Source: Rhopalosiphum padi
Lineage: Eukaryota; Arthropoda; Insecta; Hemiptera; Aphididae
DNA length: 64,000 nucleotides
Assembly: GCF_020882245.1 (NCBI RefSeq)
Contig: NC_083598.1
Location: forward strand, 16,981,178-17,045,177
Direction of reading: 5' to 3'
Each line of letters opens with the position of its first letter. The first letter of the stretch is position 1. A program made the position numbers and the translations under genes. Below, one piece after another: positions 50,301 through 62,300 of the stretch. A model generated the notes under the pieces. It saw only the letters and a list, made by a program, of their open reading frames with translations. It ran no database searches and was not told the origin of the DNA.

Positions 50301-53300
50301 ATTAATTCATCAAGAAAATATAAATGTTTATATATTACTAAAAACTAACATTTATATATACCTATTCAAAGTTGTATATAAAATAAGGTTATTACTTTTT
50401 TTGAACTAAAATTTATAGATTAAATATTTATTAGTTATATAACCTTAGTTCTTGACCGAAATTTTTCCAATATAAACTATTAAAGATTAAAGCATTCTTT
50501 TAAAAAAATATTATAATAATTAAAATTCTAACTAGGCTTAGACCAATATTATATAATAGTATGAATGAAGTTTATGTAATTGTTGTATTTAAAGTATTTT
50601 CTTGAAAAGTTCAAAATTATAACAAATTTTTATTGTTTTATCTGTTACAAACATAATTTAGAACCAATTGGGATGAAATCTCCTAGTTTTTCAACTGATA
50701 CAAAAATTACAGCATACATTCGATCACTAAATGTTAATATTGGTCTACAATGTCAAGCTCAAGGTTTCCCAGTTCCTAATTTTCGGTAAATATTACTCAA
50801 ATCTGTTTTCATTATTCTGAATAAATTATTTGTTTATGTAATAACACTACCCGCATTAAAATTTAATTGAAAATATGTAATATAAAAAAAAAAGGAAAAG
50901 AAATATATATATTGAATAAAATTGAAATTTTTAATTAATACATTGATAGACAGTCCACGATTAATTGATTAATTGAGATTCAGTATAATTGTATTTTATT
51001 GTTTACATCTTTTTCTAAAAAATTATATACATACACTCATTGAATATTTATTATTTTACAGTTTCATGTTTCCAATATAATGTAGGTATACCATTTAATT
51101 ATTTTATTGATTAGGAGTATGGCACAGATATTTTAAAATTTTTAATACTAAAATCTAGAATATAATGACAAAATTATCAATTTTCTTAGTAATAATATAT
51201 ACATACATAATTATATTCATTGATTTTTACATTTTTCTTTTGTTTTAATTTTTTACTGCTCATGAAAAAAATAAAAATAATAATTAATTAAATTATAATA
51301 GTTTATAAAAATAAATAAATTAATAGATTAGTAATAAGAAGAATTAAAAAAATCTTTCCACAATATGAGTCTAGAGATCGAGTTTTTGGCACTCATCTCG
51401 TCAGGTATCACTTTGATATACAATAATTATAAAAATTATTATGAATTTGAATGCATTAATAAATTAAGTTTTAAAAAAAAAAATAATAAACTTATTCTGA
51501 GTGAAACTTAGTTTAATACCTATGTTATAGTACTGTTAACATAAAAAATATTTAATGATAATTTAATAACTTTTAACATTACTTGTTGATTATTGTAATA
51601 CATTTATGACTAACTTTGTAAAATAGTTTTGGGTCTTAATATGAAAAGATATAATAATTATATGTAAATAAATCTCAAGAAATAATGTACTTAAAAAATA
51701 TACTATTATTCAAGCTTATGATCTCTAACATTTTTTTGACTTATAATTTTTGATTTTACTCATATAGTATACATTTTTCAATATTATTTTTCCTTATAAT
51801 TACAATATTTTTAGGTAGAAACTTAATTATTTAAATGAGTACCATCAGTTTTAGTGTATTAAAAATAAAATAAAAACATTAAACCAATTAAATGGTTTTG
51901 TTAAACAGATCCAATAGGAACAGTGATTCCTAAAGTACCAACAAAATCAAAGTTTGACCATGTTGACGGGGTTTTTGGACAAAATATTGTGTTATTATGT
52001 GAGACTCAAGGTTATCCAGTACCTGTTTTCAGGTAGATTTATGGCACTAAAATATACCATTAACTATATACTAACTTAATATAACTTAAAAAATCAATAT
52101 ATAATAATATATTAATTATATTTCGGGCTTCATTAAGACAGGAACTTTATTGATGACAATTATTATTTATTCCATTAGATAGTTTCTTTATATTATCATA
52201 TCCATACATGTTCTTAGATCCCCAAACAAGTATTTCACCAAAAATTAAAAAAGAAGAACTTGCCATTTTAATTGGAAAACCATTTATGATCGAATCTCAT
52301 GTATCAATGGTTTGTTCAGCTCAGGGATTCCCTGTCCCCTATTTTCGGTATGTAAATTGAGTATAATATTTTTGTGTGTTATAACCAATCAGTTTAAGTG
52401 AAATTCCATTCACTGCGTTATTACATTTAAATCCCACATTTTACATTATGTTATCTGCAATTAATATATTATGTACCTAATTAGGACCCTACAATAATAA
52501 TAAAAAAAAAATGTATTTATGTATTAATTTAAAGTTAAATTATGTTATTTATAAAACTAAAAACAAATAAAAATAACATTTATCTGACATTTGGGTTTCT
52601 ATAATCTTTAATATATTTCTTTCTGGCATATCTACTCTATAGCAATCACTTAGTTCAAATCAATTTACAGAGCCTACAGGAAATTAATCTCCAAAAGCTC
52701 CCGGTGAAAAATATGATGGAGGAAAATTAATAGCATCTGCTTTTAAAAAAAAATGTTCTTATTGTTTGCAATGTGATTGGTTTTCCCATTCCCATGTATT
52801 GGTATGTTATGTATAATTTTTCAAATGGTACCTTTATAATGGTTGAAAATTTGGACTATTGAGAGAGGAATACACATTGTATAAAAATTCTTCAAAAATT
52901 TGCGTGTTTTAATGTGTTCATAAATATTTAAACGGGGTTCTCTGTCTTGTTGTTTTATAATTAAAATATTCAAAAAAAAAAACAAAACGAACACAAAATT
53001 ACAGAACCACGTTCAAATATTGCCGGTAAAGTTTCTAAAGAACGTTTTGAGGGCAATCATTTTATTGCTAATGGACAAGCTGTACTCTTATGTCCTGGTC
53101 AAGGTTTTCCCATCCCCAAATATGAGTAAGTTATATTCAAACATGTTTTATCTCAAATTTTTATTCAAATTTCTTTGTGATATATTAAATGTTATCCTAT
53201 TAAAGTTACATACAGAAATTCATAGTCAAATAATTTACTTCAAATATGTTAATGTTGGATCTAATTCTACACCTCTATCCCACTTAAAAGTCTACTCGTT

Positions 53301-56300
53301 CTTTAAGTCCAAATTGTATGTTTGTTAAAATTCAATTCTTCCATTTAACAAACGGAAATTAATTTAAAATATAGATAGAAAGTATAAACAGAAACTTTAC
53401 AGTATGTAGCTATATCAAAAAATGTATGTTATTATATTTGTTTAATTTAATGCTTTGTGTGATTATTAGTTATTACATTTTAATAATATAAAAAAATATA
53501 TTTTTACATTTATTTGAAATAAAATTAGATAATATGCTTATTATTGGTTAATTTTTCTATACATTTAAAATTAATATTTATATCGTGTTTATTATTTTAT
53601 ATTTTTTATCTGTAATGATCACACAATTCTAAATTTTAACTTAAATAAGTTATTACATTTTTAAACTTGGTTGTATATTTTCTGAAATAAATTAATAAAT
53701 GGTATTTGTTACTTTTATTTTTTTTGCTAAATTGAAACATATTACATAGGTATCAAAAAACGAATATTTATTTTAAAAACTTTTTAGGATAGTTTTTAAT
53801 CATCCTAATTCTAAATATCTAAGAATATAATAATTATTATTAATATATTTATAAAATCCCTTTCAAATAAATACTTTATAAACTGCCTTTTTTTATTTAA
53901 ATAAAAAAGAAATGTGACTTTAAAATATTATGTTATTAATATTTTAGATATTTCAAAACTTAAAGCATAAAACATAATTTTATAAAATATTAATCAGTTA
54001 TTATTCAATTTTTTTAAAAAGTCACATTTCTAAAATATATTATGCAAAAAAAGATAGTTATTCAATAACACCTGTATTTGTGGACAGGTGGTACAAGTTT
54101 ATTGAAGGATCCAACAAAAAACAAGCAGTAACATTGGATGATAGAATCAAACAAGTTTCTGGAACATTGATAATACGTGAAGCTAAAGTAGACGATTCTG
54201 GCAAATATTTGTGTGTTGTAAATAACTCTGTTGGTGGTGAAAGTGTGGAAACCGTACTGACAGTTACAGGTAAAATTTAAATTGTATATTATATTCATTT
54301 TTTTCTAATTAAATTTTAGAAAATATATTATTTTCATTAATTACCATATTATATTATATGATTTGAATATTGCAGCTCCATTAAATGCAATTGTTGAACC
54401 TACCATTCAAACAGTGGATTTTGGAAGACCTGCTACTTTGACTTGCAATTATGAAGGAAATCCAGTAAAAACCATTTCTTGGTTGAAGGATGGTAAACGG
54501 TTGAGTTCTCACGATGGTAGAGTATTAAGAATTGATTCCGTACGCAAGGAAGATAAAGGAATGTATCAATGTTTTGTGAGGAATGAGCAGGAGAGTGCTC
54601 AAGGAAGTGCTGAACTTAAATTAGGAGGAAGATGTATGTAATCTTTCAATATATATATTTTTTTCATATTAATATAATTTAATTTTAATGTTTTAACAGT
54701 TGAGCCACCTCATATTAAAGAATATTTCAATGATAACACCATGCAACCAGGAGTCTCTTTGCATTTAAAATGTATTGCATCAGGAAATCCTACTCCTGAA
54801 ATTAACTGGGAATTAGATTCCAAACGCCTTAGCAGCACAGAAAGGTCTGTATAATGAAAATTCGAATAATTTATATTTTATTTAATTAATATGTTTAGAC
54901 TTCGTATTGGACAACTTATTACAATGACAGGAGAAGTAGTTTCATATCTTAATATCTCTTCAGTCCACACTAATGATGGTGGTCACTATAGATGTGTAGC
55001 CGTATCTAAAGTTGGTACTGCTGAACACACTGCACATCTCAATGTTTACGGTCTTCCTTTTATTAGACCCATGGATAAGAAAAATATAGTGTCAGGAGAA
55101 AATCTCTTTGTTACATGCCCAGTTGCTGGATACCCATTAGAATCAATCACATGGGAAAGAGGTAGACATTTACACATTTTATTCATCAGTATTCAACTTA
55201 TTATGTTAATTTAATTATATTATCTAATTACTATTTAATTATTTATTAGACAATCGACAACTTCCTATCAACCGCAAGCAAAAAGTATTTCCTAATGGTA
55301 CTTTAATTATTGAAAATGTTGAAAGGTCTTCAGATCAAGCTACTTATACATGTGTTGCTCGAAATGCTCAAGGGCATACTGCTAAAGGAAATCTAGAAGT
55401 ACAAGTGATGGGTATGTTAATGTTTTATTGCATATTTTATACATAACTATTCTTCATATCTATCAAAAAAAAATTATTATTTTTGTTAAAACAATTTTTT
55501 TATTTAATGCATTTTAAATTAAATTTTAGATTGATATTTTATACTTATTGTGTACATTTATTAATCTCAACAAATTACTAAAAATAAAAAAACTCATTTT
55601 TATAATTTTATTGTTACCAAATTAAAGTCATGACTTTCTTTTTTTCATTCATTATAAATGTATAACTTAAAAGAAAAACATTACCTATTACAAAATGAAA
55701 ACAAAATTCTATAACAAAACTACAAATCTTAATGGCAAAATAACAATTTAAATATGAAGAATAGATTATAAAGTATAACTATTTCAGAAAATTATAATAA
55801 TTATTTTAAACCTATAAAATAATTTATAGAGTATGAAAATGTATGGAAGTTAGTTTTTAGCTTTCATTAAAAATATATGATTCATTAGTAATAATTAATG
55901 AGTCATAGTTAATTTAAAATAGAAGTAATACTCAGTTAAAACTACAAAATATTTAAAATCAAATAAATACTATAGATTTGGATTATTGATTTACTGGTTA
56001 ATAATATGCAACAGGATTGAAAAAAAATTCATATTGACATATATAATTCATATTATATATTACTCAATAATTATTATTGTGTATATTTTATTAATATATT
56101 TTAATTAGGAACTAGTAGAATTTTTGTAGGTTATTAAATATCAATATGTCTATATTATTAAGTTAAGATTATATAATTATAATATTTTTTATTCATTAAT
56201 AATTTAATTATTTAAGTCTCTATACTAATTACTATTCATTTATTTGTTGTATCTCCAGGTAAGTGAATTTTATTGGTGTGTTGAATTTAATCCATTAAGT

Positions 56301-59300
56301 TAAAATGTTTGTCATAATTTTGATGGTATAACAAACATAATATACAATATAATTTTTAGTTCCTCCTGTAATATTACCATTTTCATTTGACGGAGAAACC
56401 AATGCTGGTGATAATGCACAGTTAACTTGTCATGTGAGCAAAGGTGATATGCCTCTCGAATTATTTTGGACTTTTTTGGATGACAAAAATCGTTCAGTTC
56501 CACTTCCTGAACTTACTACTATAAATAGGATAGGAAAAAAAATAGCTGTACTTGAGATACCTGTGGTAACACAGTTTCATCGTGGTACATATGTGTGTAC
56601 TGCAAATAATCGTGCAGATCGAGTTTCACAATTTGCTGTTTTGTCTGTGAATGGTAAACAATTAAGGAGGAAAAATAAAAAAATAATGTAGCATGTCTGC
56701 TGTACTTACTTACTCTTAACTGTTGGCAATGTGGCGCTAAATGTTAATTTTTTAGATTAAAATGATAAATACATAATTCCTCTTTATATTATTTTCCTAC
56801 GGTATTAAAAACAATGTATTTGTTATTAGTACCACCATTAATGAAACCATTTTCATTCGAGGGTGAATCGAATGTTGGTGAAACTGCTCAGCTCACTTGT
56901 CATGTAATAAAGGGTGACACACCATTAGAAATAACATGGGTGTTTCAAGGCCCTGATGGTCGTATACAACCTATGCCACAACCAATAATTGAAAATAGAA
57001 TTGGAAAAAAAATAACTATGTTAGAGATACCTACAGTAACAGAATATCATCGAGGAAGCTACTCATGTATAGCGACAAATAGAGCAGGAATCGTCAATCA
57101 AACTGCATTTTTGATGGTTAATGGTATACAGAGGCGCATATTTTGAATATTCAACTGTAACAACGCAACATTAGCACTAGCACATTATGCTTTTTGTTTT
57201 TCTAGTTCCCAATTTCATGCATTTTTAACTACAATTATACTATAATACTTAACACTAAAAAGTACTTTTGATTTATTCATGATAGCTTTTCTTTCAATTT
57301 TTAGTACCCCCTTCAATAATGCCTTTTTCTGTTGATGGCGAGTTAAGTGTTGGCGATAACGCTCAGTTAACATGTCATGTAGCACGAGGTGATATGCCTA
57401 TTAACATCTCTTGGACATTTCAAAGTGCTGATGGCGGAACAGTGGGATCATTGCCTGAGCCTATATTGCTTAATCGCATAGGGAAAAAAATTGTCATGTT
57501 AGAAATACCGTCTGTTACTGAATATCATAGAGGTTCTTATACATGCATAGCAACAAATCGAGCTGGTGTTATCGAACACACAGCAGAATTAAAGGTCAAC
57601 GGTAAAGATTATCAGTTCAGACTCGCACAATAGTATTATTATTAAGCTTTCAGCACTTCTGCATGTCCAGATTATTATAGCCTTGTTAGGTATCGAAATC
57701 TATTCCATCCTATTATTATATTTGTTCAACATAATAATCCTGTTTCAAATTTTATTTAATAGATATTTATATTTTTTTATAATGAAATACCTATTTAATT
57801 AAACCAATAATATTTTTACTAACACACCTAAGTATTATTTTAATAGATTTTTTTAAATTTTCAAAGAGTATTATATTTATAAAAGTATTCTTTTTATAAA
57901 AAATGTAATTTTGAATTGTTATTAGTTATTACTAATGACATAGCAAATATCAAACAATCAACATTTTTTTTAAATATTTATAATAATAAATTGTATAAAT
58001 ATATAATTTAACTAGCAATATACGTTGATATTAGACATAATATAGGTAAAGCTTTGAACATTTTGATAAGTATAATTAATTAATATGTTTTAACAATCCA
58101 CTTAGTGATCCTTGATAATTCAACACATAGTGACAATAACCGATTAAAGCACTGATTTTTAACCAACAACATGTTTGAGTTACTATATATTTTAGAATTA
58201 TTACAATTTGTAGGTACTTTTATTTAATTTTCACCTACTGTTGCAGCTATACCAGCTGTATACCTTTCTTTAGATTGGATTTTGAAACCCTATTCATTAA
58301 TTATGGTTTTTAAAATCATACTGAATTGTTTACATAATATTATTGAATATATTAATAATATTTAATAAGGTAATTGTATAGATTATATATAAATAGATAA
58401 CCTATTCAATCATTTAAAGAACAATTAAATATTTGATAAATATTATTTATTGCCATTTTACCAACACAATTCTTATTTTTAACCGACCAATGTTATTTCT
58501 GTTCTCAAATATTTTAAATAGTATCACATCTAACGTCTTTAGTAAGTATCTAATGTATAAATATTGTTCGCAGACTTTTCTTCAATACTTTGTGATTTCT
58601 GAAAATTATTTTAGGCTGCAATATTTATATCAAATTTAGTGTTAAGTATCTCAATTTTAAACTTCCTGAAGTATAAAATATTTTCAGTACTTCCACGTAT
58701 CAGACCATTTGAGTTTGAATCAGCAGTATTTGCTGGTGAACCGGTGCAACTAACATGTTTTGTCACTAAAGGCGATAAGCCATTACGGATATCATGGTAT
58801 TTACACAGTAAAGAATTGACATCTCAAACTGGCATTACAACTAGTACAATGGGAGATAGAGCGAGTAGTTTATCCATTGCTTCTACGGGTCTTTCCAACG
58901 CTGGAAATTATACTTGTGTAGCTCAAAATGCTGTTGGAATGGATTCTTATTCCGCATATTTGGAAGTAAATGGTACAAACTTGGATATGACTTTTTATCC
59001 AAAATATTTGTAACAATTTAAGAGCTTTTTTAATTGTTTATCTGGAACTACAAAAACGATTTCGATGCAACCAATTAAGGTGTTTGAATTTTAGTAGTTA
59101 GTTTGTGATAACTGATAAGTATGTAACATTTTCCTTCATTCTTTTATCCTATATACATTAATATCACAGAATAAATTTATTCTGTGTTAATATTATCATT
59201 TATATGATACTTTTTATTTTTAATTAATATTATCTCGAAAGAGAATATTTTTGCGAAACATTATCTAATTCAGAGACTATTTTCGAGACTATTTTAATTA

Positions 59301-62300
59301 TTATCAACTATTTGGATGTGAAATGTACGATTTAAAATTATAAAACAAACATTAAATTTCTAGTACCTCCACGTATCAGGCCATTTGAGTTTGAATCGGC
59401 TGTCTATGCTGGTGAACCAATTCAGTTGACTTGTCTAGTGACGAAAGGTGATAAGCCTTTAAGGATATCATGGTACTTGCAAAGCAAAGAATTAACAATT
59501 CCTCAGACTGGTATAGTAACCAGTAATCTGGGTGATCGAGCTAATAGTTTATCAATTTCCTCGGCTGGTATCGCCAATCGTGGAAATTATACTTGTGTAG
59601 CTCAAAATGCCGTTGGAATGGATTCTTATTCTGCATATTTGGAAGTAAATGGTACAATATAAAATATTGTGAAGCAATTATTTGTATTTCTATAAACATT
59701 AAATAATTTATGTATATTATTTATGCTTAACGCAATATTCATATAAATTCTTTATTTCTCCATAATTTCTGTTCTGTTCGAGTATATTCCTCATGATCCT
59801 ATCATCAATAAAATAAATAATGAAAAATAATCATAAACAAGATAAATAATGCTTGTAAATAATATAGCCATGTAAGTTTATAATAAAAATTAATTACCTA
59901 TTAAAAACATAAAACTTTAAGTTGAAGTTGATTTTCATGATTTCCAGTTCCGCCTCGAATAAGACCATTTGAATTTGAGTCAGCAGTTTTTGCCGGTGAA
60001 CCAGTACAAATAACATGTCTTGTGACAAAAGGCGATAAACCTTTAAGAATATCATGGTATTTTCACACCACAGAACTAACGTCATCTCAGACTGGAGTGT
60101 ATACTAGTTCTATGGGTGATAGATCAAATATTTTATCCATTCCTTCTGCTGGTCTTCCTAATGGTGGAAATTATACATGTGTAGCTCAAAATGCCGTAGG
60201 AATGGATTATTATTCTGCATATTTAGAAGTTAATGGTACCTACAATATTATTAGGTTTTCATGAAACTGTTGCTTATCGTATGATTATATACCTTAATGG
60301 TGGCATATATTATAGTTTTAGTAGTTTGTTTTCAATGAATAATGATTACACTATTTTCCTTCTCATCCTTTATATGAAAAAAATAGATACTAAATTACAT
60401 AAAAATTTCACAAAACTAAAAAAAAAAAAAATATTTAACTTCTTAGTCTTTTGCAGTACAGAATATTTTATTGTGTATCATGTAAACCTGACAAAATTTA
60501 TAATTGTGGAGTCATTTTATGTGACAGAGGTGGTAAAATAATGTATAATTGAATAATATAATAGAAAGAAAATTATCGATACATAAAGATGTATTTGTCA
60601 CACAAGTGTACTACAATTACTATTAATCATTCGGTATTTAACAATTGCCGATGATCAAAATATTGTTGACGAGCAGTCTTGTCAAATACTTATTTAGTAG
60701 ATATTCAAGTTTTTTTTCCAAATAACGATTAGTTGTTAGTAGGTACATTATCTTAATTACTTTAAATTTATTTATAAATTATTGTACTATACTAGCTACC
60801 AGACACTGTAGTATTATTTATGGCTATAATTTATTGTTCTTTAAAACTTACTTAAACTTAAATATTTTTAATATTCTAACTTAGTTATTTAAAATACAAG
60901 TGATATTATTTGTCGAATGTGTGTTATCTTTTAACTATCAAACTATAAGTTTAAATTAATCAACTAAAAATAAGTACTTATATTCAAATACAATTGTCAA
61001 TTAACAATTTGTATATAAACAGGTTGAAAAAATATTCCTAATAAAACTGTTGGTAGGAAATCATTCAGAAGTACCTAAATTAGTTTTTTTTAATATTTAC
61101 TTAGTTGATTGGTGTAATTTATAAATATATAATATCTAGAAATCATTATCTTGTACTATTTACAGTATGTCCGAAAATCTTACCATTTTCTTTTGGTGAA
61201 ATACCAAGCAATGCTGGTGATTCGGTGCAAGTCGTCTGCACTGTTGTTAAAGGCGATAAACCTTTACGTATTAGTTGGAATTTTTATGGGGAAGAGTTAT
61301 CATCTAATATGGGTATCACTACAACTCCTGTAAGTGATTCGATGAATGTCTTATCTATACCTTCTGTCGGGACAGCAAATCGAGGAAACTATACCTGTGT
61401 AGCTAAAAATTCAGCTGGATATGATTCGTTTACAGCTCAACTGCTAGTTAATGGTAGCAGTTTTAAATAAAATTAGTGTGCTTATTATTTATGACGCAAC
61501 ATTCCTTTTCCAGTAGTTGTCTTTCCTCGAAGTAACTTAATAAAAAGTTTCTAACTAATTTATTTATTCGTTAATACATTAAAAATGTGTATTAGGGTTA
61601 TCATCTAAATATTAAAAATTATTAATAAACTTATTGCTTGGTGATAGAAATAAATATAAATTGTTTTTATTGATCATTATTCATCATTAATATAGATATC
61701 TTATCTATAAGTTATAATTAGAATAAGCTAACACGTGCGTTTGCAGTTCCACCACAAATCTTGCCATTTTCGTTCGGAGATAATCCCAGTAATGCCGGTG
61801 ATAAAGTTCAAGTTGGATGCACGGTTGCAAAAGGTGACCAACCGTTGCGTATAACTTGGAATTTTTATGGTGAGGAATTATCGTCGAACATGGGCGTTAG
61901 CACCATGGCTGTTGGAGATTCAATGAATGTTTTGTTTATTCCATCTGTTGCTCCTTCGAATCGAGGAAATTATACTTGTGTTGCAAAAAATCCTACTGGA
62001 TATGATTCATATACGGCTCAACTTTTGGTTAATGGTATATATTATACCTATACTCTTGATTACACACGCAACTATCGTTTGTAGTGCTATAACTCTGAAT
62101 CCTATTTAATCCTTTTATCGTTTAAATAGTATACTTATGTACTAAATAAAACAACAAAACTTAATAATACTGTAAATTTATTAGATTTGTATTGTTAAAA
62201 AAAAATGCACACATATTTTTACTTCCTATATAGTGCGTCCAAAAATATTACCATTTTCTTTTGGCGATACTCCTAGCAATGCTGGAAATACTGTTCAAGT

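Noticed and set aside
51367..51412. GC-richer patch ending CTCGTCAGGTATC in the exon 6.16-6.17 intron
   Set aside because: It has a donor-like end, but none of the frames gives the exon-6 pattern (SP ... LLC ... QGYPVP) and there is no acceptor at the right distance.
60449..60541. Acceptor-like TTTTGCAG and short open frame between exons 9.6 and 9.7
   Set aside because: No Ig cysteine or tryptophan motif and the phase-1 frame stops quickly, so a decayed exon 9 cannot be supported.
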